Source: Rosa chinensis (lineage: Eukaryota > Streptophyta > Magnoliopsida > Rosales > Rosaceae). From it: a stretch of 64,000 bases of DNA. The stretch covers positions 55,092,397-55,156,396 of the forward strand of contig NC_037088.1 in assembly GCF_002994745.2 (NCBI RefSeq). Direction: 5' to 3'. The position numbers were made by a program, and so were the translations under genes. How positions within the stretch are numbered: position 1 is the first letter of the stretch; the number at the start of each line of letters is the position of its first letter. The notes under the pieces were generated by a model, which saw only the letters and a program-made list of their open reading frames with translations, made no database searches and was not told the DNA's origin. Positions 1-12,578 of this stretch are shown here, piece by piece.

Positions 1-1407
1 GCCTTTGAGACCCTCAAGCTCAACCAATCATCTCCCAATTACAAAAGGGTCTTTCCAGCAGCAAGGGATTTACTTGGCACAATCACCGTCTACTTTATAA
101 AGGCAAGTTCTTTGTCCCTTCTTCTTCGGATTGGCGAACTAAACTATTGTATGAGTTTCATTCATCACTCCAAGCAGGCCATTCCGGCTATCTACGTACA
201 TACCATCGGCTTTCACGCAATTTTGCTTGGCCCGGTATGCGCAAAGAGATCAAGACATTCATTGTAGAATGTGACCATTGCCAAAGACAGAAATACGAGA
301 CCATCAATCCTCCCGTCCTGCTCCAACCGCTCCCAATTCCGGACAACATTTGGCTTGACATATCCATGGACTTTGTGGATGGATTACCAATCTCTCAAGA
401 CCACAATGCTATTCTGGTTGTTGTCGATAGATTGTCCAAATATAGCCATTTTATCGCTGTATCTCATCCTTACACAGCCACTCAGATCGCGGAGGTCTTC
501 ATGAGGGAGATATTTAGGCTCCATGGCATGCCGAGATCGATTGTAAGTGACCGTGACCCTATCTTCATTAGCCATTTTTGGGAAGCTTTTTTCAAATTGC
601 AGGGCACCACTTTGTGTCGCAGCTCGGCTTATCATCCGCAATCGGATGGTCAGACTGAAGTAGTGAATCGATCTCTCGAACACTACCTCCGATGCTTTGC
701 CACTGATAAACCCAACTCTTGGAGTACATTGTTGCATTGGGCAGAATGGTGGTACAACTCCACTTATATATCATTCCTCCATAAAAATGACACCAATATT
801 CCAAGCAGTTTATGGCACTCCCCCACCAGCAATATCTTCGTATCTTCCTGGTTCTACTTCAGTCAATGCAGTAGATGGTGCACTCAAGTATCGGGATGAA
901 TTGCTTCAACTACTCAAACTACACATTCAGCAGGTACAAAACCGAATGAGGCAATAAGCAAATAGCAATCGCACTGAAAGGGAATTTGATGTGGGCAACT
1001 GGGTATTCTTAAAGCTACATCCCTATAGGCAACGGTCACTGTTGAAGCATCCATCCCATAAACTAGCACCAAGATTCTATGGCCCTTTTCAAATTCAAGC
1101 TCGCATTGGTAAAGTTGCGTATCGGTTGTCACTCCTTCCTAAGTGTCGCTTACATCCTGTTTTTCATGTTTCCCTTCTCAAGAGAAGAACTGGTGAGGGA
1201 ACTCCTCTCACAACTGCTCTACCGGAATTTGATGATAAGGGTGAACTCTTATGGCGACCGGAACGTGTCCTCGACATGGCAATTATCAGGAAAAAGAAAC
1301 GTAACATTACTCAATGGTTAGTGCAGTGGCACGGACTCCCTGCTGCAGATGCTACATGGGAAGATGCCCACAACGTCAAAGCTCGTTTTCCGACTTTCGG
1401 TGCCTGA
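1..1407 (+). pseudogene. Ty3/Gypsy chromovirus pol fragment (integrase and chromodomain), frameshifted
   Basis: This is the 3' end of a Ty3/Gypsy polyprotein, entering from the left edge. The frame covering 147-899 carries the HHCC zinc-binding region of integrase (HSGY, then CDHCQ) and the catalytic core: first Asp in DISMDFVDGLP, second in SDRDPIF, Glu in DGQTEV. The frame is lost near 770; the reading continues in another frame to a stop at 955-957, then in a third frame (991-1407) with the GPF/Y-like region and a C-terminal chromodomain (RPERVLD, then QWLVQWHG and ATWED). A chromodomain at this position is typical of Tekay/Del-type chromoviruses. At least two frameshifts and one stop make it non-coding. 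Gag, protease and RT lie outside the window. Confidence 0.9.
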
Positions 1408-1423
1408 GGTCAGGCCCCAACTC

Positions 1424-1690
1424 AAGGAGGGAGGAATTGATATATAGGATCAATCACTGTTCACCACAATACTTCTTTCTGTTTAGTCCACTAGTTTCTT
1501 TTATGGGTTAGTCCAGCTGTTAGATCCCATTGTCCTAGCTAGGACAACTGTCTACAGTGTTCAGTTGATGACATCTTTTGTAAGCTATTTATGTTATCTT
1601 GGGAACTCTGTTTTTGGATATCAATGAATATGAAGTATTTTTAAGTTCCTTCTGTTGTTTCTTTCATTTTGGTCAAGTTGAGTCTATCAG
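1424..1690 (+). repeat. Polypurine tract and 3' LTR of the chromovirus fragment
   Basis: A purine-rich run (1424-1437) follows the polyprotein stop and is followed by TG at 1439, the expected start of a 3' LTR. A TATA-like stretch and AT-rich sequence near 1580-1640 fit LTR promoter content. The 5' LTR is outside the window, so the right border (about 1667-1690) is an estimate. Confidence 0.6.
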
Positions 1691-1699
1691 AATAAAAGC

Positions 1700-2410
1700 T
1701 TGAGAGAAGGTAGGTTTAGAAGGGGAACGCTTAACACATGTGCCATGAGAGAAATCAGAGAGCTGTTAAGCAAGGAGTCTAAATTAATGAATATTATTTT
1801 CTTTTGTGGAGGATGCTATTCTCCAAACAAAAATCTAAGCTTAATTGGAAGGAAGCTATGGAGGAGAAGGGATGTTGGGATACGGTGGGGAATTGAAACA
1901 TGGTGCTTCTGCCATGATGGTGCTAGAAAAGATATCAAGGGAAAAGGGAATTGAGACTGAAAATTGAAGTGAAAATGAAAGATCTTAGCTTGAGGACATA
2001 ACAAGAGTGTGAAGAAGAAAAGAAACTGACTTGAATTGAAAACTGAGCTAAGAAGAAGGATTCAGAGTGTTGCAACCGGTTTTAGACCCGTGGGTGCATG
2101 GAGAAAATTACTCCACACACCCAGGGAAGGTTTTGGAATTCACAGGATCAAGATCAAGAGCTGTTAGGCAGATGACTCTGATACCATGTAGAAATTGAAA
2201 TTGAAATTGATTTCCCCTTGATACAAATAAGCTATTACATTCTATGCATTATATAGTTGTGAGTATTGACCGTTACAAGAATCAATAAGATTACATTGAC
2301 AACAGAATCAAAACTGAAGCATAATCTTAGGAAACCGATAAAGTGGCAGTAGACAAACTAGAGGAGATTCTGGGAGTGATTGAAGGAAGAGATTGATGTT
2401 CTTTAACACA
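1700..2410 (-). mobile_element. Minus-strand LTR-retroelement remnant with primer-binding site
   Basis: Read on the minus strand, TGGTATCAGAGT (2175-2186), the classic plant initiator-Met tRNA primer-binding site, directly follows a CA end at 2187. The LTR would therefore lie at about 2187-2410 and internal sequence at lower coordinates (about 1700-2174). No gag or pol domain is recognisable in the roughly 470 bp of internal sequence, so the superfamily cannot be told. The far LTR border is a guess. Confidence 0.4.
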
Positions 2411-2622
2411 TTATAAGATCACACTGTAAAAAGAAAAAATGAAGTATAATATGCCAAGCCTAAAGGAGCAAAAAATCTATGTGACATCATGCATTTGCAG
2501 TAGTAGTATATCTTACACACAACACAACTGAACATTGTCATATCCTAACCATGTTTCTGCAAATGCTCAAACAGAAGAAAAAATGGTGTACATTAGCATC
2601 GTTTTTCCAGAGTTCAACTCTT

Positions 2623-5600
2623 TCACTTTCTTGATGTACCAAATGAGAAGCTTGACGGACTTTTAACTACATGCTGAGCCTGAGAGGGGCTTGGAGCTGG
2701 AGGCTCATGAATTTGGCCTAATTCTCTAACAGTACTAGTTTGCCTAATTGCTCCTCTTTCACTCGGTCCAACATTGTTCTTTTGTGAACCTTCAGTGTCC
2801 AAATGTTCCATTTCGACGACGATTGATGCTTCTGGAGGTGGAAACAAGTCATCCTCATCACTGCGGTTGTTGACATTGTGCAATAGATGAACTGGTGACA
2901 TGCCATGTGTAGGAGTTTCAGGCCTACTTGAGAATGGTGTGCTTCTCTCTGAATGCAGGCTGTGCTTTACTTTCTTTTTTGCTTTGTGATGCCAACTTTT
3001 CACTGCTTCTGCCACTCCCTCATTAAAAACAGTGGGTTTCATACTAGAACCCATCTATTTGGAAATAAAAAATAAAAAATTAGTCCATGTTAGATTAATG
3101 GAGGTTTACATATAGATATTCTAGTTGAAGTAAATTTCTCACCTGTGTCACTAAAGCATAGAGCGGCAGAGTCACATAACTACATAAAACTTGTATGATA
3201 ACCCTGAGGAGATCAGAAAATATTAGTTTGGCATACAACAGAAAAAAATATTTTTCCTCATTGTATCAGGAACCATAAAAGCAAGTGAAAGTTAAAACTT
3301 TAAACAACGATGATTCTTGTATGAGGTTATAAGGTAGTAGTAGTAGTGTGTAAACCTCACCCCATTGAGATCCTGATGGCGATATCTTCAGGGGTTTGGT
3401 GGAAGCAAGAATCTATGCCAAACTGCCACTGAAGAACACAAGTATTCAATCAGTATATGAGAACTAGAGAAATTATGATCCCTAAATGAATGGTATGAGT
3501 ATACTTGGTTAACTTCTAAGAAAATATACTTACTGTACTCCATGCAAAGAAGGCCAGCTGAAATGCATTCTGAAGAAGAAGAAGAAGAAAGCACAAATTG
3601 GCAGCTGGTGAGAATAAGTACAAATATCAAATACTGTAAAGATATTATAGTAGCAAGGTGAACTACCTGGAACAAAACAAAGTGGATGAGGAAGAGCATG
3701 AAGCGGGGCAGTCCAAACCAGAAGTAGTGATCACCAGGTTGAACAAGCGGTGCACCCATCACCACACCCCCTCTTTCCTGGATCCTCATCCCCATCATGG
3801 TTATAATCACTTGTAGTTTAGTTCCCACCAAGAGGATTATCTGCAATATGTTTTTGTCTCACAACTCTTAATTATCTATGTTGATATAAGGTGGCCACAG
3901 TAAAAAGCAGCATGCCCTGTACTGTCATAATACAATTGTATTGAACTTACAAATAAGGAGATAAATGGCAGCCAGAGATAAGAATACCATCCTATTCAAA
4001 AGACAAAACAGTTCTTCTTCAGTGAACGTGGGATCATGCAGTAACATAATACTTTATCGAGGTATATATATCGACATTTAGAGATAAGGAGTTCATCTGT
4101 GTGCTTACCATATGCGTTAGACAACAGGAACAACACTGCAGAGAACCATATAATTGGACTGCATATACCAATGAAGTGAAGTTAAGGTTGTAGCACAATT
4201 ATCTAACCAAAGAGCCTTAAAAATTTAATGCTTAAAATCACCAACCTGATCTCAACAATAACTAAGAAGTCATCTTCAAGAGATCTACTTATGTACTTTC
4301 GAAAATCAAAGGTCGTTTCACTCCCAGGTGCTAAATGTGCCTGAAATCACAAAGCATAGAATTTGAGATTCAGTGTGACCTCAGGCCTCATATAGGTATG
4401 AGAATGAGTTTTAAACTGTTTCACTTACCATGATAAAGCCATGCCTCAGAGTCAGGTAATCAGTCTTAGTAACTGACCTGAAGAACTGTCTGAAGAAGCA
4501 CACCTGATAAGAAAAGGAGAATACCCTTAAACCTTGTTCAATTCAATGTCATAGCTCTTGGACACTTCATGCAGTACTGAGTTGATTCTTTGTAAAATCC
4601 AACAATTTCAATTAGAAATTCCTATTAACAATGCAATATAGCTATTTCATAGTAGTGCGGTACGAACAATCCAAAGGAAAACTGGTGACTGGCTCCAGAA
4701 GTTCAAATGCCTTCTACCGAATGATGTATCCCTCGCATACCTAAATCTTTCTGGATCTGCAATACAAATACTGTATAAGGTATAATCCAAGAGTTCTAGT
4801 GATTAAGAAAGCTTAAAATTCATCAACCGGTGTCTGAGATGACATTACAGATTCCAAAAAGGAAAAATGAATAGTCCACAGAAGATTAATTTCTAGGAAC
4901 ACTTGATATGTTAAGAAAGTCAACCTGTAGATTAACTAATTGATTTGCATACTTAAATAAGTCATCATGTTGAAAAAATGGATGCATTTAGCTTTCAAGT
5001 GAAGAGATTGAACCAATTTACCAGTACTGAACTGGTATTCAACTGTTTTTGTCTCATTCTCCCAATACTTCCATATTCTCATCTGTAATCCAGAAAAAAA
5101 AAAACAAAAACAAAAACAATGAATTGTTACGAGAGAGAGAGAGAGAGATTTCAAAATCGTATTTGCCACTTTACCTTGTGTCTTCCCAAAGCCAAGGTTG
5201 TGATGCAGTAGAGCACATGAAAAACTGCTAGCACAAAGATAAATACATGGAGCTGGTGAATCCCATATGCAGATACAAAGGCAACTTTACCCTACAGATA
5301 TAAAGAGTCGATTTAGACTGTTATCCAATTCCAATACACATATTCTTACACCAAATATAGAACACACTTCTTCACATTCCCATGATTAAGATTTAAGATT
5401 CATGAACAGAGGAAAAATAGCCAGAGTATGGTATCAATGATGGAAACAGCACAACAAAAGAACTGTCTTTCCCTTACATTCTTCGTGCACTTATCATATC
5501 CTTTTGTGGCTAATTTGCGCCGGAAACTGAAGACAGAATCTGAGGATTCATGAAGTTTTCTAGCCTTACTATCTGGAGTGGCATCATTGCAAGGATGCCA

Positions 5601-6086
5601 AGTGGCTGCAACACTCTTCGGTATACATATACCAGCGATTGGATCTTGTAGAACTGTTAGGAGCAAGGACAGGAATCCCAACAGCATAAGCTCTTCAAAC
5701 AATTCACATAGAACAAACAAATTAATGGTTAGGACTTTGAAGAACATACATAACTAGTTCGTATTCGGAAAAGAGAAATAAAGAAGTTTAGTGTTCCCAC
5801 AAGATGGGATACCTGATTTGAGCTTCTCAAGAGCTTCATAGAGAGCTCGCTTGTGTCTACTTTTAAACCACTGAAAATTTTTCCATTACAATGTCATTTC
5901 GAATGAACAATCAACTTGGAAGATTATAATTATCAAAAACCAATTTATCAAGCATTTTATTCTTACCTTTCCTATGAAGTTTATGACATGCTCAATGAAA
6001 ATTGATATTACAAGCAACACAAAACAGACCACAGCAACTGCCCATGTTGGTGTTTTCTCTAATGTACGCTCATATTCAAGTTCCAT
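2623..6086 (-). CDS. MLO-like seven-transmembrane protein, clade V (MLO2/6/12 type)
   Basis: Fifteen exons join into 1,692 nt (563 aa): 6086-5967, 5870-5813, 5692-5478, 5291-5175, 5082-5022, 4756-4668, 4503-4429, 4340-4246, 4158-4109, 3991-3951, 3840-3667, 3569-3534, 3428-3361, 3203-3143, 3054-2623. All introns are GT..AG and the frame stays open. The N-terminus ([14 protein letters not shown]), KGYDKC, the [11 protein letters not shown] loop, [17 protein letters not shown] and [17 protein letters not shown] are MLO hallmarks. Seven membrane segments are expected; the calmodulin-binding helix sits near residues 433-452 ([12 protein letters not shown]). The tail with [10 protein letters not shown] and HLLHN is typical of dicot clade V, the group of powdery-mildew susceptibility genes. 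MLO proteins are plasma-membrane calcium-linked proteins. The terminal D/E-F-S/T-F motif appears as SFSF. Clade placement is from remembered family features. Confidence 0.94.
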
Positions 6087-6894
6087 TGGAGTTTCTATTA
6101 CTCAAAAGAACTCACAAGAAAACAATAAGAACTTATGTCTATATATAAACCATTCTGTGTTTATGTCTGTTATTTATAAGGGCAATTGATTTCTTCTGAC
6201 ATATGGAGTTACAGAGGTGGACAAGACATTCAAGACTTTCTGAAGAGCTGTTGTGACGACTTCCTATGGTAAAAGCTTCTGTCCTTGTCTGCTGACTTTT
6301 CTTGGCTATCAAAACGTAGAAGCTAATCAGGAAACTAGCTCACAGACTATTCCTATTCGATTTCGAGTAACATCAGTGGGAAGTTTGGACTCGGCAAACG
6401 GTGGGCGAGCAGAAGTACTCGATTTACCTTCTTTAAATTGAACATAATCTAAGAACTACGCAGCAGTTAGTTCCAAATTAAAGATGCATTCATCCCAGCT
6501 AATTAGCTTCTTTATGACTAGATGCAAGTTCTTAATCCATAATCTATGCATTCATCCAAGTTTTTTATTTTTCCTGATCACCACTTGTCACAACAGAAGA
6601 TAAAAAGCCAGTGGTTGAAGAGTCTATATAAGAACAAAACATCATCTCAGAAAGGTGCCACATGGGATAATTATAACAGAGGCTCATTCCACAATGAATT
6701 GTGTCCATGGAATTTCATTGGAACCATTTGGTATTAGTGACAAAAACTTGATGTGTACGTGGCCCAAGTTGCAGTCAGAAGTTTAGAAAGGTCAATAGTG
6801 TGTTAATGTGGGCAAAATTCTAGCCAGATTTCTGGGTTGAGAAGAAGTCTAAGGAAACCTTTTGAGCAGTGGCTGACTCGGTGGCAATTATAAT

Positions 6895-7440
6895 GCACTG
6901 ACACGGGTACGGGTGCGAGATACGATACAACATGACACGATACGTGGATAAGAAATTTTTTTAAAAAAAAAATAATATTTAATATAATAAATATGTTAGA
7001 TTAAATTGTCTGGCCACATGAAAATCTTCCCAGCCTATCTTTCTAATTTGTATCAGAGAAACGCTCTTCTTCGTTCTACAGCAAGACACCATGAAACGGG
7101 GAAATCATATGTAAAAGGATTTTTCAACAAATAACTGGTATGCAGATGATCTTTATCCATACCTATCACTTCTCTTCTTCTTAAATTCTTTGTTTTCAAT
7201 TTCAATGACCCCAAAGAAAATCCCTAAAGCCCCTTTCTGATTTTGAAGAGCGTCAAATTCGTTTGGAACAACGTATCTTGTTCACAGTTTCCCGTATCTT
7301 AGGTTGACTGTATCCAACAGTCAATGTTTAAGAAAAGTCCTCCGTTTTCTAGGAGTCTGATAAGTATCCGGAGCGTATCCTTATCGGACACGGAAACGAA
7401 ACAGCATAATAAGTTTTTAGCCGTATCCATGCTTCACAGG
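6895..7440. repeat. Possible dispersed repeat with ACGGATACG-like ends
   Basis: The left part repeats GATACG/GGGTACGGG-like words. The right part (7365-7440) has TATCC/GGACACGGA words and reads on the minus strand as a similar ATGGATACGG start. This suggests imperfect inverted ends, but no convincing target duplication was found. Low confidence. Confidence 0.25.
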
Positions 7441-7863
7441 AACCGGCATCTTCAGCCTAACCCTTGATCAAAAATGACAGCTACAGTCACATTCCATAGG
7501 AATCTGATAATCTGGCAGTAATTCATATACAAGAAAAGAAGCTAGAAGCTAGAACGATCATGACTTTATTCATAGAATGGACCACCTAGTTTATCATACT
7601 TATCAACAATAAGTTTTGCGCTGGAAAGATACAGAGAGGATGGTTGAAAAATTGATGGAGAATTGAAGTCGTCTATTTATTTAATACTTGAAGATAGAGT
7701 CTCTACGAAGAGGTGGCTTTAATTCATTTGCGCAATGACAGTGATCAGAAAGAAGGAAAATCATCTAAAACTAATGCCTTATTCAAGGCCAGATTTCGAA
7801 CTCAAACTTCCTGGTAAACCTAAGACTTCCTACAATTTGAGCCAACCTAATGAGCCCATCATA

Positions 7864-7933
7864 GCCTTTCTTATAGTCTAAGCAAGTTGCATAAACTTGC
7901 CTTTCTTATGGTCTAAGCAAGTTGCATAAACTT
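7864..7933. repeat. 35-bp tandem duplication
   Basis: Two adjacent 35-bp units (7864-7898 and 7899-7933), beginning gcctttctta, differ at one base. No gene is involved. Confidence 0.9.
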
Positions 7934-8347
7934 CAGCCTGCAGTGATTGTTATAATTATCAAAAAATTAAACCACCCTCAAAAGCCAGAAAAAGTAGAAA
8001 ACTATATTTGAATCAAGTTGAGGGGTAAAGGAGGAGGAGGAGGAGGAGAAAACATGCTCAAACATATAAATTAAGTTGAGAGCTTTAAAAACATTCACAG
8101 CATTGTCAAAAGGAAAAAGGCAGTCTACAATAGTAAAGTTAGAAAACATGTAGTGGCCGGTATGATCTTTGAAACAAAAGTAAATCCATATCTTTGTACA
8201 AAACTTAGACAGCTAAAATAAAGAAGTATATGCAAAAAGAAGGCTTTTGAGACCTCCAATTCCCATGCATATAACACTGAAAAAGAAACAGGATAATCCC
8301 ATATTTTTATAGCACCTACAGAACAAGATAAGAGTTTCTTTCTTCAA

Positions 8348-10502
8348 CTAGTAAAGCTGTTCTCTTCTGTGATGCCACCATCTCCACCTGCAAAAAAAAA
8401 AAAAAAAGCAAACTTAAATGAATAGCCCCATAGGAAAGGCAGTGATTAATGAGAGGGAGAGAGATTGAAAGCTTATACTGGGCCTGCATATAGATCTACA
8501 ACTGTCATGACAAACACTTTATGAATTATGACGAACCTCCGACCTTGTGGTTAACCACAGCCACAAAACCTAGTAATTTGCAAAAGAAAAATTATTCAGG
8601 TTTTGATCATCTACTGCTTAGGTCCAAAACCTAGTAGCATTAGACATTTATCTAGTTATCATTCCAACAACTACTCTAAACTCATACTGCCTAACCCTAA
8701 TATTAACTATGTACATCATTTTAAACACTATCTACCACCTCGATCAGACAAGTATGATGACTTATGAATTGAGTGCAGGCATTAAGTAGAATCAATTCAC
8801 CAGTAAATCAGTAATCCCAAAAAAATAAAAAAACACCAGAATTGAGATAAAGCATGAATTAAAGAGAGGCATAGAATTTGAAAGTTTTAACTGAGGCCTG
8901 CATACGCATATCTACAAGTGGCATGACTAACACTTAATAGAAAAATCTCATACCAAGATTCAGAATCACCGGACCTTTTTCAGGACAACTTTGATGCTCA
9001 ATTTTATTTCTCTTACTAAAGTGAAAAAGGATTAGCATGGACTGTACTTACAGTTTTCAAAAGCAAATAAAGGACTCTAAATCCTATGCTAATCTTTCCC
9101 AAAACCCAACACTAAGTACTTAATTAAATATAAACTCCAACCACTTTTTTAGGAACACAAACACATCATGTTTACATAAAACATCAGAAATATCCTATTT
9201 CATGCACTCATGCCTTCAGACCTAGTTGTTAACTTGTAATTATGACTCTAATTAAGTTAGGTGCAGATAGTATAAGTACTCTATTAACTCACCAGTGGTA
9301 ATCCCATCTGGGCCGGACTTTGGACATCCGGTTCTGGCCATAGGGGTAATCGGTTTCAGCTCTTTTTGTGTTTTGGAAAGCACAGCATCCAATGGAATAT
9401 ATTCCAATGAGGACAACAAGCATCACAATGTTGAGAACAGAGAGCTTGTGCCAGTCCCTCTTGATATTTTCAAGCACTCCTGCCTTGCATGAATCACACT
9501 CGTAGCATAACATATTCGGGGCATTGTTCCACCGGTAGCAATCTGGGTCTTGACTCACTGTTGTTGCCATGTTGTAGTTGCATGCTGTTGGTGGCTTGCA
9601 ACAACCAGACTACAACCAAATTATGCACTTAATAAATGATCAAGGCTACTTATATATATGGTTAATACATGAGGAAGCATGCTTAACTAACTATTATATA
9701 TATTAAGTTCGAATGATATGCTTAGGGGTTATATCTTTCTTTTGATATTGTGCTTGTTTCCAAATTACTGCGTTCATTTCCAAACTTAAGTAGTCATTTT
9801 TTTCCGAACAAATGAAACAAGCATGAGCGAAACCAAAAGAAACAAATCTTGCAAATAATGTAGAGAAAATAGGGATAGGAACAAAAATTGAATAGAAAAG
9901 AGTCCAAGACATATATATAAGACCATATATGGCCTTAAATTTGAATAGCAAGTCAATCACCAAACAAAAGTTCCAGATACGATGTGTGCATTAATAAATG
10001 ATGTACATACCTGTATTGGAGACATATCCCTCTCAAGATAATCGAGAGGAGTCCAAAGAAGAAGCTTTGCACAAGTCTTAGACCCCAAAATACAACTCCT
10101 AATGTTGCTCCAGTAATTGGGGTCCTTAATCCTCTTCCTCAACCATGGTGAGTAATCCTCGAGATGGTATTCCTTATATGCCCTACCAGGCACATCAACT
10201 CCAGCACCTTGACTTGTAACCACAAACCCAAACACAGTCAACCCCATCAGGGTTGCAATAAGGAACAGCATGACTACTAAGTACACCCAAAGCGCCCAAG
10301 CGACATGGAAACAAGCACCAATGAACCCAGCCAGAGATATGATTAGCACAACAAAACCAATCACTAAGAGTGGGGTTTGGAGGAAACTTTCACATGTTGT
10401 GCTGCTCCTTGCCATCCATAGACCACCACCAATAATAGGTATTGATGCTAAAAGAGTGAAGAGGTTCAAGAACCCAATCACTGTGTTGCTCAACCTATAC
10501 AT
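8348..10502 (-). CDS. Tetraspanin, TET5/TET6-like
   Basis: Three exons (10502-10011, 9609-9293, 8387-8348) give 849 nt, 282 aa. The protein has three N-terminal membrane segments, a large extracellular loop with the plant tetraspanin signature GCCKPPT (residues 166-172) and further paired Cys (CYECDSC), and a fourth membrane segment (VLNIVMLVVLIGIYSIGCCAF). LLLWTPLDYLERDMSPIQSG and DPDCYRWNNA resemble Arabidopsis TET5/TET6. Exon 2 alone would stop at 9289-9291, but a GTGAGT donor lies just before that stop. Splicing to an AG at 8388-8389 adds a tail (WRWWHHRREQLY) like the Trp/Arg-rich tail of TET6. Tetraspanins organise plasma-membrane microdomains. Exon 3 assignment is inferred from splice sites and family similarity. 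Confidence 0.9.
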
Positions 10503-11644
10503 TTTGATTAGCTCTCTCTCTCTTTCTTGGTTCTTGTGGTTTGTGTAGTGTGTACTCTCTTATATATATTCAGGTTCCTTTTCTCTTTAAATGGGTGGCA
10601 TTGCTTTAACTACTTTGCGTTTGGTACTGAAAGCTTCAAAAATTCAAAAATACGTACCCCCCCCCCCCTTTCCTCTATTTGCATGCTTTCCCCGAATAAG
10701 GTATTCATATATAGAACTTTATCTAAAGTACTATAGCTGATAGTAACTAAATTATTCACTTTTTGTTAATTTGGTAATATTAATTGTTGACTAGATAATT
10801 CTTCCACAACTTACACTATTAGGCTTCTCGATTGTCTGTATCACAATTTCAGTTCCAGATAGAAAGCATATTGGTTTCAAATTCTTCAACCTTCATCGGC
10901 TACTCATTATCTCCAATTGAGCATCATGAATACACCTATCTAGCTCGTATAAATCAAGTGTACGTATTATCCTGATATAAATCGTTGACCTGTATATTCG
11001 GTATAACACATTAATTTAAAACTATGCAGAGTCTCGAACACTAATATTGCTGGTGAATTGAGCAATAGGAATAAGTTCATTATGCATTGTCCAAGGCAAG
11101 AAAAGCATAATATTAGGTAGACATTTGGGAAATTAGAGAATGTTGTGATTCAGTGAGTTTAGCTTTTGCTTTTGACTGATGGGGGCCGGGGGTCCTATTT
11201 GAGCTTCTTTATGAAGCATGATCAGCAGTAGATTAGACCCTACTTGGCCACAAGGGAATAGAATATATGAGCTTATGTATGGCCTTCTTATCCTCTCTGC
11301 TCGATCGACCTATAGAAAGCTTCTAGTTATTCAATTAATGGCTTTGTTTGGTTCTCTTTAAGGCTCCACTACACGACCAGTTTTCTTAAGGGAAAAGTTT
11401 TCTATTAAGTATCTAATCCCTACTTTAGTACGTCGATCATAGATTATGTAATATATTATGTAAATAACGACTGCTTGATTCATATAATTTAATCATCTTT
11501 CTGGCAAATTAAAAAAGCTATTCCTTCATAAAGTTGGTTGTTTTCACTTGCCTATGGTTTAGGTACATACTATGGTTGTTTTCAATCTATTCCTTCATAG
11601 ATTAGATTAGATCAGAGTGATCATATGATCCTTAGGAAACAAGA

Positions 11645-11709
<65 letters not shown>

Positions 11710-12569
11710 TACACGTACTATATATATAGCATGCATGGATCATGAAATTCCATGCTTCGTGACATGGTTAAAAACAAAGAAGGCAAACTATGAATGAATG
11801 CAACTCGAAAGATTTAATTAATTAATGCTTCATGCACCTAAAAAGTTACAGATATACTTTAACATATAGTTTTTTTTTTTTTTTGTCAAGTATACTTTAA
11901 CATATAGTTAGCGATCTTTTATAGTAAAGAAGCTATTCTTTCATATAATTGTTACTTCTTTCCATTGAGCATATGGTTTAGGTATCTTATTCTTATGGAA
12001 CAAGGAATATATGCTCGACGTCCTCCAGATATGTGTATAATATATAAGCATGATTCATCTTAACTAAGGAATATGAGTAACGATGAAAACAACATAGATA
12101 TGATGAATGCGACTAAAAAGTCAATTCAATAGAAATGAATGATTTTTATACTCTGTTGAAGATCGAAGTCAGGGGTACGTTCTTTCAACAAAAGATACTA
12201 CGTACATGTGCAACTCTGAGAAGATTGATCTGCCTATGTAGGCATTCTGACCGAGTTGACTAAATCTATCGCAATTGTTTATGGTGCATTGCTGGAAATT
12301 GATTGCTCATTTGTAGGAAACACTTGCCACAAATTTAGATTCCCAGACCCAAAAAAGGGTTGGAGTTCGTCTTTCTAGTTTCAACATCTAGATCTACATC
12401 CATAAGGGAGTCTCTCCGTTGATGTAGATATTGTCTATGGACATATTATAAATTTCAATCACATTTTATAGGTAGGTTAATGACCACAACAGATATCTAT
12501 GTATTAAAAGAAAAAAAAATAGTCATATTTTCCTTGCAGTATTCTATAATTATGTATAAATAGTTAGAT
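10503..12569. other. Intergenic region without recognisable gene
   Basis: Roughly 2 kb upstream of the tetraspanin start: a homopolymer C run near 10,659, a TA/CA microsatellite, a T-tract between two direct repeats near 11,853-11,909, and otherwise AT-rich unique-looking sequence. The first few hundred bases presumably hold the tetraspanin promoter, but no defined element was assigned. Confidence 0.6.
11648..11715. repeat. (TA)n/(CA)n compound microsatellite
   Basis: An uninterrupted TA run passes into a short CA run (ACACACACAC). Simple repeat with no coding content. Confidence 0.95.
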
Positions 12570-12578
12570 ATATTTCTA

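Larger units (their letters stand above)
6087..8347. other. Intergenic region between MLO and tetraspanin
   Basis: About 2.3 kb holding the 5' flank of MLO and the 3' flank of the tetraspanin gene. Open frames here are short and unlike known proteins. The only structures seen are a possible repeat at 6895-7440 and a 35-bp tandem duplication at 7864-7933. Confidence 0.6.

Noticed and set aside
1700..1954. 84-codon plus-strand frame
   Set aside because: It lies in the internal part of a minus-strand LTR-element remnant and has no recognisable domain.
9289..9609. Tetraspanin exon 2 ending at its own in-frame stop as the only gene end
   Set aside because: A good donor overlaps that stop, and a downstream acceptor gives a tail that matches the TET6-type C-terminus; the shorter form is kept only as a possible retained-intron isoform.
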